Origin: Pseudomonadota bacterium
GTDB lineage: Bacteria; Pseudomonadota; Alphaproteobacteria; Geminicoccales; Geminicoccaceae
Assembly: GCA_030549795.1 (NCBI GenBank)
Contig: JAUQQO010000010.1
Coordinates: forward strand, 310,001-374,000
Direction: 5' to 3'
DNA: 64,000 nt
This document shows positions 28,872-38,500 of the stretch, piece after piece. Both the position numbers and the translations under genes were made by a program. Every line of letters starts with the position of its first letter. The stretch's first letter is position 1. Under the pieces are notes generated by a model. That model had not been told where the DNA came from. It saw nothing but the letters and a program-made list of their open reading frames with translations, and made no database searches.

Positions 28872-29609
28872 TTAAGGGTAATCGCAGATCTCGAGCTGGA
28901 CCTCGAGCGTGCCTCGGCGCTCGCCCGGTTGCGCGAGAAAGCGGTATTCGCGCCGCTCCACGACGAAGGCGTGTTGAAGCGGCAAGGGGCCTTTGGCGGT
29001 GTGTGGTTCCTTGCCCGCTTCGCGGATCGTGAGCTCCACGGGTTGCGCCGGATCGAACCACGCCTCGGTTCGCCCGCTCGGGCTCTTGGCGGGAGTGCCG
29101 CGCGCCGACACCACGAAGCGACCCTGGGCGAAGCTGCGGGTGCCCGCCTCCCGGTTGGGGGTGATCGCGACCGCGACCGTCTTGCTCTCGATCGGAACGT
29201 CGCACACCCGTTCGCGCGGAACAGCCCGGATCGCCCGCGCGAGCCGCTCGGGTGCGACACCCTCGGCCAGCCGCTGCTCCAAAAGCGGCACCAAGGGCTC
29301 GAGTTCGGGCCGCAAAAGCGGACGCGCGGGTGCGACCGCGGCTCCGCTTCGCGTCGCGCGCACGAGCCGTTCTTCCAGTGCCGCCGCCCGCGCTACCGCG
29401 GCGCGCATCTCCTCGCGCGCTCCTTCGAGCTCGAGCATCAAGCGTTGCCGTTCGCGTTCGCCTTGCGCGAGCCCGACGAGATAGGCCGTCCCGAGCGCCA
29501 GGAAGGAAAGCCCGAGCCCGGCTGCGACGGCGACGAGAAGCAGCCACAGCCGCTGCTGACGACGGCGTGCTGCGACGCCCGAACCGGCGGCGATGTTCGC
29601 GCGCCACAC
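28872..29609 (-). CDS. Membrane-anchored coiled-coil protein of unknown function
   Basis: A 245-residue protein I do not recognise. After a short basic cytosolic start (RRRQQR) comes one transmembrane helix (about 22-45), then a coiled coil (about 48-88; ERERQRLMLELEGAREEM). The C-terminal domain of about 100 residues is presumably periplasmic, with an immunoglobulin-like alternation of beta strands (TVAVAITP, GRFVVSARG, VELTIREAG). Two Cys (CDVP, EICDYP) could form a disulfide. GTG 29609 lies 10 bases after the PPSR stop, so it is probably in the PPSR operon. The layout suggests an envelope scaffold. Confidence 0.7.
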   Translation of the reverse strand: MWRANIAAGSGVAARRRQQRLWLLLVAVAAGLGLSFLALGTAYLVGLAQGERERQRLMLELEGAREEMRAAVARAAALEERLVRATRSGAAVAPARPLLRPELEPLVPLLEQRLAEGVAPERLARAIRAVPRERVCDVPIESKTVAVAITPNREAGTRSFAQGRFVVSARGTPAKSPSGRTEAWFDPAQPVELTIREAGKEPHTAKGPLPLQHAFVVERREYRFLAQPGERRGTLEVQLEICDYP

Positions 29610-29619
29610 CGTAAGCGGC

Positions 29620-30495
29620 TCAACGTTCGGCGAGAAGGGCGTTCGCCTCGCCCACGAGGGCGCCGATCTCCGGTCGTTCGCGCGCTTGTAAGAGTTGGTA
29701 CACGGTCGCCGCCGTTTCCTCCACCGAGCGCCGCGTCACGTCGATCTCCTGCCAGCCCATGCGCGCGTAAAGGCGCCGCGCCGCGACGATCTCCGCGCGA
29801 ACCCGCTCGAGGTCGGCATAATCGCCGCCAAAACGGCTTCGATCGCCGGCCCGCACGCCGAGCATGCGCTGGCGGTTGGCGCGGATCTCGGCGAGCACCT
29901 CGGGGCTAATCGTGAGCCCGACCACGAGCGGCCGCCGCAAGCGCTCGAGCACCGGATGCGGCGGCGCATCGGGGACAAGCGGCACGTTTCCGGCCTTGAT
30001 GCCGCGATGGGCCAAATACACACAGGTCGGGGTCTTGGAGGTGCGTGATGGCCCCACCAGCACGACATCCGCCTCCTCCAGCTCTTCGGCGAAGAGACCG
30101 TCGTCGTGCCGCATGGCGAAGTTCATGGCTTCGATGCGGGCGAAATAGCCCTCGTCCATGACGTGCTGGCGGCCGATCTGCGGCCTGCCCGCCGAGCCCA
30201 CAAGACGCGTGAGCGCCTCCATGACCGGATCGAGCACGGCAACGCAGGGAATGCTGAGGCGCCGACAATGCGCCTCGAGCAGATGGCGCAGCTCGGGCGA
30301 GACGAGCGTATAGAGAACAAGGCCGGGCAAGGTCTCGATGATCGGCAGCACTTTCTCGAGCTGGCTGCGTGTGCGCACGAAGAACCACACGTGCTCGACC
30401 GGGCTCACGTCCTCGAACTGGGAGACGGCAGCACGCGCCACCGTGGTCACCGTCTCGCCGGTCGAATCGGAAATCAGATGCAGGTGGAGCCGCAC
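29620..30495 (-). CDS. Pyruvate, phosphate dikinase / PEP synthase regulatory protein (PPSR, DUF299)
   Basis: A 291-residue bifunctional kinase/phosphorylase that inactivates PPDK or PEP synthase by ADP-dependent threonine phosphorylation and reactivates it by phosphorolysis. The start (HLHLISDSTGETV) and the P-loop GPSRTSKT at about 148-155 are family hallmarks; LYARMGWQEIDVTRRSVEETA closes the protein. Start at GTG 30495 with GGAGGG upstream; longer in-frame starts up to 30606 would run into the candidate origin. Beside hemE at an alphaproteobacterial origin, this family is the RP001-type neighbour. Confidence 0.93.
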   Translation of the reverse strand: MRLHLHLISDSTGETVTTVARAAVSQFEDVSPVEHVWFFVRTRSQLEKVLPIIETLPGLVLYTLVSPELRHLLEAHCRRLSIPCVAVLDPVMEALTRLVGSAGRPQIGRQHVMDEGYFARIEAMNFAMRHDDGLFAEELEEADVVLVGPSRTSKTPTCVYLAHRGIKAGNVPLVPDAPPHPVLERLRRPLVVGLTISPEVLAEIRANRQRMLGVRAGDRSRFGGDYADLERVRAEIVAARRLYARMGWQEIDVTRRSVEETAATVYQLLQARERPEIGALVGEANALLAER

Positions 30496-30871
30496 CGAAA
30501 CCCTCCGGAAAAGCCTGGGGACGAAGCCGGGGATCCGCCCTTTGGGCAACCGCAGCGCACGCCGTGCCCAGCGGATGCCCCTTATCCCCCGGGGTTTCTC
30601 CACCACCTCGCACCGCGCAGCCGACGCGCTGGGGTGGCGCCGGGATAACCCATCGTGGCAAAATTATCCCCATTATCCACCGCCGCGGCAAGTCGGCATG
30701 GAAGGAGGCTTTGCACGCCTTTCCAACCGTTGCTCCGCCCACTTGTCCGGCGTCGGCTGGCGTGCGAACGAAAGGTCGAAGAAAGCGGGGATGAACGGTG
30801 GGCTCTCGCCCCTTCCCACTTTTCCCCGTCCCATTCATCACCCCTCACTCTCTTAAAAAAAAGTCTCTTCG
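30496..30871. other. Candidate chromosomal replication origin (oriC) between PPSR and hemE
   Basis: A 376-base divergent intergenic region. It contains a cluster of DnaA-box-like 9-mers (described separately), a pyrimidine-rich strand (about 30800-30855) and an A-tract (30855-30862) just before hemE. Origins of Caulobacter and Rickettsia lie in the gap beside hemE and the PPSR-type gene. Genes on both sides read away from this point for several kilobases. Strand skew was not computed, and dnaA is not in the window. Confidence 0.6.
30582..30681. promoter_or_regulatory. Cluster of DnaA-box-like sites
   Basis: Four TTATCC-type sites lie within 100 bases: TTATCCCCC (30582-30590, plus), TTATCCCGG (30640-30648, minus strand), TTATCCCCA (30664-30672) and TTATCCACC (30673-30681), the last two directly abutting. 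Against the E. coli consensus TTATCCACA, the last two match eight of nine positions, the first seven and the second six. Confidence 0.55.
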
Positions 30872-31954
30872 ATGGCGAATGCGAGTGGAAGAAGCGCAGA
30901 GCAAGCGTCGAACAAGCCGCTTCTTGTAGTCTTGCGCGGTCAGAGAATCGATCCGCCGCCAATATGGTTGATGCGGCAGGCGGGACGTTATCTTCCAGAA
31001 TACCGGGCTGTACGAGCACGGGTGCGTGACTTTCTGGAACTTTGTTATGATCCCGACCTCGCGGTTGAGATCACTCTGCAGCCGCTGCGCCGCTTTCGCT
31101 TGGATGGTGCGATCCTTTTCTCGGACATCCTCGTGGTTCCCCACGCCCTCGGTGTCGCGGTCAGCTTCGTCGAGGGCGAGGGACCGCGCCTTGCACCCGT
31201 CGACGGACCACAGGCGCTCGCGAGGCTCGATCTCGCGCGCCTGCACGAGCGGCTCGAGCCGGTTTACGAAACGCTTCGACGTCTGCGCGCTGTGTTGCCA
31301 ACAGAAGTGACTCTGCTCGGTTTTTCCGGCATGCCGTGGACGCTCGCTGCCTATCTCGTGGAGGGCGGGGGCTCGAAGGAGTTCGTGCGGGCGCGGGCGC
31401 TCGCCCGCCGCGAACCGGCGTTCTTCGCGGCGCTTATCGCACTTCTTGAGGAAGCGGTGGTGGCCTATCTCGAGCGGCAGATCCAAGCCGGCGCGGAAGC
31501 CGTGCAGCTGTTCGACAGCTGGGCGGGTGTGCTGCCCGAACGCGAGCTCATTCGCTGGTGCATCGAACCGGCGCGGCGGATCGTTGCTCGCTTGCGCGCC
31601 GCTCATCCGCGGGTGCCGGTGATCCTGTTCCCGCGCGGGGTGGGGGCCAACCTCGTGCACTATTGTGCGCTCGGCGCCCATGCGCTCTCGCTGGATACGA
31701 GCGTTCCCATGCGCTGGGCGGCGGAAGTGCTCGGCGCGCGCACCCCGCTCGCCCTTCAGGGCAATCTCGATCCGGTAGCCTTGCTCGGCCCGAAGGAAGC
31801 TTTGATTTTCGAGGCGCGCGCCATCGTCGAGGCGGCAGGGACCAGGCCGCACGTGTTCAATCTCGGCCACGGTGTGTTGCCCGAAACGCCGCCTGAGCGC
31901 GTTGCGCAACTGATCGAGTCCTTGAAATCCGCGCGGGAACGGGCGATGTCATGA
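30872..31954 (+). CDS. hemE: Uroporphyrinogen decarboxylase
   Basis: A 360-residue cytosolic heme-pathway enzyme converting uroporphyrinogen III to coproporphyrinogen III. The signature WLMRQAGRYLPEYR (about 32-45) holds the substrate-binding Arg residues. FSDILVVP provides the conserved Asp, and GFSGMPWTLAAYLVEG and the late FNLGHGVLPETP with its His are also typical. ATG 30872 fits family alignments but has no Shine-Dalgarno sequence; an A-tract is upstream, so a short or leaderless transcript is possible. hemJ and rho follow on the same strand. Confidence 0.96.
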   Translation: MANASGRSAEQASNKPLLVVLRGQRIDPPPIWLMRQAGRYLPEYRAVRARVRDFLELCYDPDLAVEITLQPLRRFRLDGAILFSDILVVPHALGVAVSFVEGEGPRLAPVDGPQALARLDLARLHERLEPVYETLRRLRAVLPTEVTLLGFSGMPWTLAAYLVEGGGSKEFVRARALARREPAFFAALIALLEEAVVAYLERQIQAGAEAVQLFDSWAGVLPERELIRWCIEPARRIVARLRAAHPRVPVILFPRGVGANLVHYCALGAHALSLDTSVPMRWAAEVLGARTPLALQGNLDPVALLGPKEALIFEARAIVEAAGTRPHVFNLGHGVLPETPPERVAQLIESLKSARERAMS

Positions 31955-32072
31955 GTGTCGTGGCTGCGGCCGATCGGCCGGGTTGCGGGCACGCCTCGGC
32001 GATCCCGGCAGCTTTACCCTCTCTCGCCGATCGGGCGGGCGAGCGGTCGGCGGGTTCCGTGACAAGCAGAAG

Positions 32073-32504
32073 ATGACGAGCGGCCTGCTCTGGCTTAAGG
32101 CGCTGCACATCATGGCCTTCGCCGCCTGGATGGCGGGGATGTGGTACCTGCCGCGGCTTATGGTCTACCACAGCGAAGTCGGGGTCGGTTCGCCGGCATC
32201 TGAGCTCTTCAAGGTCATGGAACGTCGCCTCTTGAAGGCGATCACCACCCCCGCCATGCTCGTCACTGTGGCGTTGGGGGTCTGGCTCGCCACCGCCCAG
32301 GATCAATGGCGCGACGGTTGGCTGCACGCCAAGCTCGCGCTTGTCCTCGCGATGCTCGCGACCCACGGTCTGCTCGCGCGCCACGTCCGGGAGTTCGCCG
32401 CTGATCGGCGCGAACGGTCGGGGCGATACTTTCGGATCCTCAACGAGGTGCCGACGGTGTTGTTCATCGGGATCGTGCTCCTCGCCGTCTTGAAGCCGTT
32501 TTGA
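32073..32504 (+). CDS. hemJ: Protoporphyrinogen IX oxidase HemJ
   Basis: A 143-residue four-helix inner membrane protein of the HemJ family. It oxidises protoporphyrinogen IX in bacteria lacking HemG/HemY. The N-terminal [21 protein letters not shown] contains the conserved heme-ligand His and Trp. The second helix region [14 protein letters not shown] and the final [20 protein letters not shown] are diagnostic. ATG 32073 chosen from conservation; upstream in-frame sequence is not HemJ-like. Between hemE and rho, it is part of the conserved alphaproteobacterial origin-side cluster. Confidence 0.93.
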   Translation: MTSGLLWLKALHIMAFAAWMAGMWYLPRLMVYHSEVGVGSPASELFKVMERRLLKAITTPAMLVTVALGVWLATAQDQWRDGWLHAKLALVLAMLATHGLLARHVREFAADRRERSGRYFRILNEVPTVLFIGIVLLAVLKPF

Positions 32505-32545
32505 GGCCGGCTCGATGGGCGTGCCGGCAATCTGGGACGACGACC

Positions 32546-34297
32546 TTGGCCGATAGCGATCTGACCGAGGGCAAGTTGCCCTTTGCCGAGGACCCTGCTC
32601 CTGCCGGCGAGGCGCCGGCGCCGCGCCGGCGCCGCACGCGCGCCCGGGCGGAGCGGGCAGCCGAAGCGCAGCCGGGGCCGACCCCGGAGATGGGACATAT
32701 TCCGGCCTTCTTGCAGCCGCCTACGGAACGGCGAACGGAGGCCCCGGATGCTGCAGCGGCGCGCGAGCAACCGCGCGAGGCCGCGGCGGTCGCTGTGTCG
32801 GCGGAGACGCTTGCGCCCGCCACTCCTTCGCCGGAGCAGCCGCAGCGGGCGGCGGAGCCGGGGCGGGAAGCGCAACCGCAGCCGAGCGCGGAAGCGCAGC
32901 CGCGCGAGCGCCGCGAGGCTCGCTTGTCGCCACGGCCGCCCCTTAAGCCCGAAGCGCGGCCGCAGGCGCGGCTGCCGGAGCGCGTCGAGCCGCGGCCGAT
33001 CGAAGAGCCGCCGGAAGTACCGCCGCTTCCTCCCGAGGCGCCCGCGATCAACCTCACCGAGCTCAAGCGCAAATCAGCCACCGAACTCCTCAAATATGCC
33101 GAAGAGCTCGGCATCGAGGGCGCCAGCACCTTCAAAAAAGGCGATCTCGTCTTCGCCATTTTGAAGCAGCTCGCAGCATCGGAGATTCCGATCCGCGGCG
33201 AAGGGGTCCTCGAGATCCTGCAGGATGGCTTCGGGTTCTTGCGTTCGCCGGATGCCAATTACGTCGCCGGGCCGGATGACGTCTATGTTTCGCCCTCGCA
33301 GATCCGCCGCTTCGGCCTGCGGACCGGGGACACGGTCCAAGGTCTGGTGCGGGCGCCCAAGGAAGGCGAGCGCTATTTCGCGCTCGTGCGGGCGGATTTG
33401 ATCAATTTCGATCCGCCCGAGGTGGCGCGCCACCGCGTCCACTTCGACAATCTCACGCCCTATTACCCGACCCAGAAGCTCAACCTCGAAATCCCGGGGC
33501 AAAAAGACCTCTCGACCCGCGTGATCGAGATCGTCGCCCCGCTCGGCAAGGGTCAGCGTGCGCTCATCGTCGCCCAGCCGCGCACCGGTAAGACGATGCT
33601 CATGCAGAACATCGCGCACGCGATCATGCACAACCACAAGGAGGTGTTCCTCATCGTGCTGCTCATCGACGAGCGGCCGGAGGAGGTCACCGACATGCAG
33701 CGCACGGTTCGCGGCGAGGTCGTCTCCTCGACCTTCGACGAGCCGGCCACGCGGCACGTGCAGGTGGCCGAGATGGTGATCGAGAAGGCCAAGCGTCTGG
33801 TCGAGCACGGCCGGGACGTGGTGATCCTGCTCGATTCGATCACCCGGCTCGCGCGCGCCTACAACACGGTCGTGCCCTCTTCGGGCAAGGTGCTCACGGG
33901 TGGCGTCGACGCCAACGCGCTGCAGCGTCCCAAGCGCTTCTTCGGTGCGGCGCGCAACATCGAGGGCGGCGGCTCCTTGACCATCATCGCCACGGCGCTC
34001 ATCGACACCGGCTCGCGGATGGACGAGGTGATCTTCGAAGAATTCAAAGGCACCGGGAATGCCGAGATCGTGCTCGACCGTCGTGTTGCCGACAAACGCG
34101 TCTTCCCTGCCATCGACATTCAAAAGTCGGGCACGCGTAAAGAAGAGCTCCTCGTCGACAAGGCGACGCTTGCCCGCATGTGGGTGCTGCGGCGCATTCT
34201 CAACCCGATGGGTACGGTCGACGCCATCGAGTTCCTCCTCGACAAAATGAAGTACACCAAGACCAACGAGGAGTTCTGGGCGTCGATGAATCAGTGA
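32546..34297 (+). CDS. rho: Transcription termination factor Rho with long N-terminal extension
   Basis: Hexameric RNA-dependent ATPase ending transcription. The core begins about residue 168 ([20 protein letters not shown]): Rho N-domain, the RNA-binding cold-shock-like part ([20 protein letters not shown]), Walker A in [10 protein letters not shown]-loop region and the late [11 protein letters not shown]. About 167 residues precede it, rich in Ala, Pro, Arg and Glu and surely disordered. The start is uncertain: TTG 32501 overlaps the hemJ end, TTG 32546 follows a weak GGGAC, and ATG 32690 has CGGAG. I chose 32546, giving 583 residues against about 420 for E. coli Rho. Confidence 0.9.
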   Translation: MADSDLTEGKLPFAEDPAPAGEAPAPRRRRTRARAERAAEAQPGPTPEMGHIPAFLQPPTERRTEAPDAAAAREQPREAAAVAVSAETLAPATPSPEQPQRAAEPGREAQPQPSAEAQPRERREARLSPRPPLKPEARPQARLPERVEPRPIEEPPEVPPLPPEAPAINLTELKRKSATELLKYAEELGIEGASTFKKGDLVFAILKQLAASEIPIRGEGVLEILQDGFGFLRSPDANYVAGPDDVYVSPSQIRRFGLRTGDTVQGLVRAPKEGERYFALVRADLINFDPPEVARHRVHFDNLTPYYPTQKLNLEIPGQKDLSTRVIEIVAPLGKGQRALIVAQPRTGKTMLMQNIAHAIMHNHKEVFLIVLLIDERPEEVTDMQRTVRGEVVSSTFDEPATRHVQVAEMVIEKAKRLVEHGRDVVILLDSITRLARAYNTVVPSSGKVLTGGVDANALQRPKRFFGAARNIEGGGSLTIIATALIDTGSRMDEVIFEEFKGTGNAEIVLDRRVADKRVFPAIDIQKSGTRKEELLVDKATLARMWVLRRILNPMGTVDAIEFLLDKMKYTKTNEEFWASMNQ

Positions 34298-34381
34298 CGT
34301 CGCAACGCGGTCGCGACGCGACGGATCGTTACAGAACGAGGGCTGTCACGGCGCCGTGGGGCCTTTTATATTGAAGCGGTC
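34298..34381 (+). terminator. Possible terminator region after rho
   Basis: The 12-bp palindrome CACGGCGCCGTG is followed within a few bases by GGCCTTTTAT, ending about ten bases before the next gene. A GC-rich hairpin plus T4 could act as a weak intrinsic terminator of the hemE-hemJ-rho transcript. The short T-run makes this tentative. Confidence 0.35.
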
Positions 34382-35566
34382 GTGAAGCCGCGGAGGCCCG
34401 ACGTGTTGCGCTCGCTTGTCTCGATCTTCGTCGTTCTCCTCCTCGGTTCGGCCGCCGCCGGCGCCTATTGGCAGTATGTGGCGTTGCCGGCCCAGCAAAA
34501 GCAGCAGACTCCCGCCGCCGGGCGGGGGAACGCCCCGGTTCCGGTGGAAGCGATGCCGGTGAAGATCGCACCGGCCGAGATCTCGGTCGAAGCGGTGGGC
34601 AGCCTGCTCTCGAACGAGCGGGTGAGCGTGCGGCCCGAGGTGTCCGGGCGTATCGCCGCCTTCCATTTCGAGGAGGGCGGCAAAGTCACAGCCGGCCAGC
34701 TCTTGGTCGAGCTCGACGCTTCAGTGGAGCGCGCCACCCTCGCCGAAGCGCGAGCGCGGCTGTTCTTGGCGCAAACCAACCTCGAGCGGGCGCGCGAGCT
34801 GCGGCGCAGCAACGTCGGCACCCAGCGCGCCCTCGACGAAGCGGAGGCAGCGTTCCGCATCGCCGAGGCGGCGGTGGAGCTCGCCCAGGCGCAACTCGCC
34901 AAGCGGCAGATCCGGGCTCCCTTCGACGCCCGGGTGGGCCTCAGGCGCGCAAGCGTGGGCGAGTTCGTGACCGCTGGCACCGAGCTCACCACGCTCGAGC
35001 AGATCGACCCCATCAAGGTCGATTTCCGCGTCCCCGAACTCTTTCTCCCCGCCGTTCAGGTCGGCAACCCCATCCGCATCACGGTGGACGCTTTTCCCGA
35101 CCGCAGCTTCGAGGGCCGGGTGGTGGCGATCGATGCCGCCCTCGACGAGCGCGGCCGTTCGCTCGTCGTCCGCGCCGCCATCCCCAACCAGGACGAGCTT
35201 CTGCGCCCCGGGCTCTTCGCGCGCGTCCAACTCACCCTCGCGAGCAAGCCGGAGGCCTTGTGGATCGCGGAAGAGGCGCTCGTCCCTCAAGGCGGCGCGC
35301 AGTTCGTCTTTCGCTTGGTCGACCAGGGCCCGGGCGAGCCCAAGCGGGTCGAGCGCGTGCCGGTCTCGATCGGCATGCGGCGGCCGGGGGAGGTCGAGAT
35401 TACGGAGGGCTTGAAGCCGGGGGATCTCGTGGTGACGGCGGGGGTCATGCGGGTGCGCGATGGCGGGCTCGCGCTCGTCCGCCGACCCGGCGAGGCGCCG
35501 CGGCGCGGAGGCGAAGGCGGCGTTCCCACCGCCGGCCCGGCGGCGGCGCCGAGTGGTCGCGGTTGA
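34382..35566 (+). CDS. RND efflux periplasmic adaptor (membrane fusion protein)
   Basis: A 394-residue HlyD/AcrA-type adaptor that bridges an RND pump to a TolC channel. One N-terminal anchor helix (about 13-31) is followed by a Gln/Pro linker, a lipoyl half-motif (VRPEVSGRIAAFHFEEGGKVTAGQ), a coiled hairpin (about 110-165), the second lipoyl half (RAPFDARVGLRRASVGEFV) and a beta-barrel. The tail is a flexible Gly/Pro-rich stretch of about 30 residues. GTG 34382 starts it; the RND permease follows after 12 bases, so they form one operon. No TolC gene is adjacent. Confidence 0.93.
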   Translation: MKPRRPDVLRSLVSIFVVLLLGSAAAGAYWQYVALPAQQKQQTPAAGRGNAPVPVEAMPVKIAPAEISVEAVGSLLSNERVSVRPEVSGRIAAFHFEEGGKVTAGQLLVELDASVERATLAEARARLFLAQTNLERARELRRSNVGTQRALDEAEAAFRIAEAAVELAQAQLAKRQIRAPFDARVGLRRASVGEFVTAGTELTTLEQIDPIKVDFRVPELFLPAVQVGNPIRITVDAFPDRSFEGRVVAIDAALDERGRSLVVRAAIPNQDELLRPGLFARVQLTLASKPEALWIAEEALVPQGGAQFVFRLVDQGPGEPKRVERVPVSIGMRRPGEVEITEGLKPGDLVVTAGVMRVRDGGLALVRRPGEAPRRGGEGGVPTAGPAAAPSGRG

Positions 35567-35578
35567 GGGAGCGCGGCC

Positions 35579-38500
35579 GTGTTACTCTCTGACGTCTCCA
35601 TCCAGCGGCCGGTCTTCGCCTCGGTCTTGAGCCTGGTGATCCTGCTCGTAGGCCTTATGGCTTGGAGCCGGCTCTCGGTCCGCGAATATCCCAAGATCGA
35701 CGAGCCCGTGGTCTCGGTGCAGACCACCTACCGCGGTGCTTCCGCCGACATCATCGAGAGCCGGGTCACCCAGCCGCTCGAGGAAGTGCTCTCGGGTATC
35801 GAGGGGCTGGATGTGATGACCTCCTCCAGTCGGCCCGAGCGCAGCCAGATCACGCTGCGCTTTCGCGTCGACCGCGATCCCGAGGCAGCCGCCGCAGATG
35901 TGCGCGATCGCGTCGCGCAAGCGCGCGCCCGTCTTCCGGATGACGCCGATGAGCCGGTGATCCGCAAGGTCGAGGCCGATTCCCAGCCCATCATCTACAT
36001 CGCCCTCGCTTCCGACCGGCATGGTCCTATGGAAGTGAGCGAGATGGCGGATCGGTTGGTGAAGGATCGGCTGCAGAACCTGCCGGGGGTGGCGGAAGTG
36101 CGCATCTTCGGCGAGCGCCAGCCCTCCATGCGCATCTGGCTCGATCGCTTGCGCCTCGCCGGCTACGGCCTCACCCCGCAGGACGTCGAGGAGGCCCTGC
36201 GGCGGCAGAACATCGAGGTTCCAGCCGGTCGCATCGAGAGCCGCGGGCGCGAATTCGAGATCCTAGCTGAAACCGACCTTCGCACCGTCGAGCAGTTCAA
36301 CAATCTCATCATCCGCGAAGCCGACGGCTATTTGATTCGCCTCAGAGATGTCGGTGAGGCGCAGATTGCGCCGTTGAACGAGCGCGTGACCTCGCGCTTT
36401 AATGGCCGTCTTTCCACCTCCGTGGGTGTGGTGAAGCAGGCGACCGCCAACCCTCTCGAGGTCGCTGCTGCCGTCCGCGAGGCTCTGCCGCAGATCCGCG
36501 AGAATTTACCGGAAGGTGTCGTCGCAGAGATCGGCTACGACAGTACGATTTTCATCGAACGCGCCATCGCGAACGTTTATAGAGCGATCGTCGAGGCCAT
36601 TGTCCTGGTTGTACTGGTCATCTTCTTCTTCTTGCGCTCGCTGCGGGCGACGCTGGTTCCGCTGGTCACCATCCCGGTCTCGCTGATCGGCGCGTTCATT
36701 TTCATGTGGGCGTTTGGGTTCTCGATCAACACCCTTACGCTTCTCGCGATGGTGTTGGCGGTCGGCCTCGTCGTCGACGACGCCATCGTCATGCTCGAGA
36801 ACATCGCCCGGCACGTCGAGATGGGAAAGCGGCCGTTCCGCGCTGCGCTCGATGGCGCGCGCGAGATCGCCTTCGCGGTGGTGGCGATGACCATCACCTT
36901 GGCGGCGGTCTATGCGCCCATCGCCTTCCAGACCGGGCGCACCGGCCGTCTGTTCGTCGAGTTCGCGCTCACCCTCGCAGCCGCTGTCCTGGTTTCGGGC
37001 TTCGTGGCCCTTACCCTCTCGCCCATGATGTGCTCACTTCTCTTAAAACAGGAGGAGCGCCACAATTTCCTTTATCGTGCGATTGAAAGCCTGTTCGTCG
37101 GCCTTACGCGTGCTTATCGCGCGAGCCTCGCTTTCGCGCTTTCGATTCGCCCGGCGATCGTCGTCTTGATGCTGTTGGTTGCCGGTTTTGCCGCTTTGAT
37201 CTTCCGGCAACTCCCGGCTGAACTGGCGCCGGTGGAAGACCGCGGCACAGTCGTGACGATCGGGATCGCGCCCGAGGGCAGCACGCTCGCCTACACCGAC
37301 CGCTACGCGCGCATGATCGAACAGGCCTATCGTGAGCAACCGCTCTTCGACCGCATCTTCGTCGTCATCGGCTTTGGCAACGATGTGGCGCGGGTGATTG
37401 CCTTTGGACGGCTCGTCGATTGGGACGCGCGGACGGTCAAACAGCAGGACGTTACGCGCGAGCTCGCGCCCAAGATGTTCCAGATCCCGGGTCTGCTCGC
37501 CTTCCCGAGCAATCCTCCCTCCCTCGGTCAGAGCCCGGTGAGCAAGCCCGTGCAGTATGTGCTGCAGACCTCGCAGCCCTATTCGGTGCTCGAGCGCGCG
37601 GTCGAACAGCTGATGGCCGCTGCGCGCCGCAATCCCGGTCTTCTCAACCTCGATACCGACCTCAAGCTCAACAAGCCGCAGATCACAGTCGAGATCGACC
37701 GCGAGAAGGCGGCACTTATGGGGATCGATGTGCGCACCATCGGCCAGACGGTCGAAACCATGCTCGGTGGGCGCCAGGTCACCCGCTTCAAGCGCGACGG
37801 CAAACAATATGAAGTGGTGGTGCAGGTCAAGCCAGAGGACCGCGCCACGCCCAACGATCTCTCACAGATCTACGTGCGCGGGGCAGGCGGGGTGATGGTG
37901 CCGCTTTCCAACCTCGTGACCATCCAAGAAAGAGTGGCGCCGAAAGAGCTCAACCACTTCAACAAACTGCGCTCGGCGACCATCACGGCGACGCTCGCCC
38001 CCGGCTATTCGCTCGGCGAAGCTTTGGCGTTTTTGGACGCCGAAGCGGCCAAGCTCGATCCTGCGATCGTCACCGACCTCGACGGTCAAAGCCGCGAGTT
38101 CCGCCAGTCGGCGACCGGTCTTTGGATCGTCTTCTTGCTCGCCCTCGTCTTCATCTATCTCGTGCTCGCGGCGCAGTTCGAGAGCTGGGTCGATCCCTTC
38201 GTGATCATGCTCACCGTACCGCTCTCGATGACCGGCGCGCTGCTGGCCCTTCAGCTCACCGGCCAGAGCCTTAACGTCTACAGCCAGATCGGGCTGGTCA
38301 CGCTGGTCGGCCTCATCACCAAGCACGGCATCCTGATCGTCGAGTTCGCCAACCAGCTGCGCGCGCGCGGCCGCAGCATCCATGATGCGGTCCTCGAGGC
38401 GGCGGTACTGCGCCTGCGGCCGATCCTCATGACCACCGGTGCGATGGTCTTGGGTTCGATCCCGCTTGCGTTCGCTACCGGCGCTGGGGCCGAGGGCCGG

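Noticed and set aside
28817-28873. Plus-strand terminator from hairpin GCCCGC-AACA-GCGGGC and the T-tract at 28866-28873
   Set aside because: Hairpin and T-tract are more than 30 bases apart, and no plus-strand gene ends there. On the minus strand no T-run follows the hairpin.
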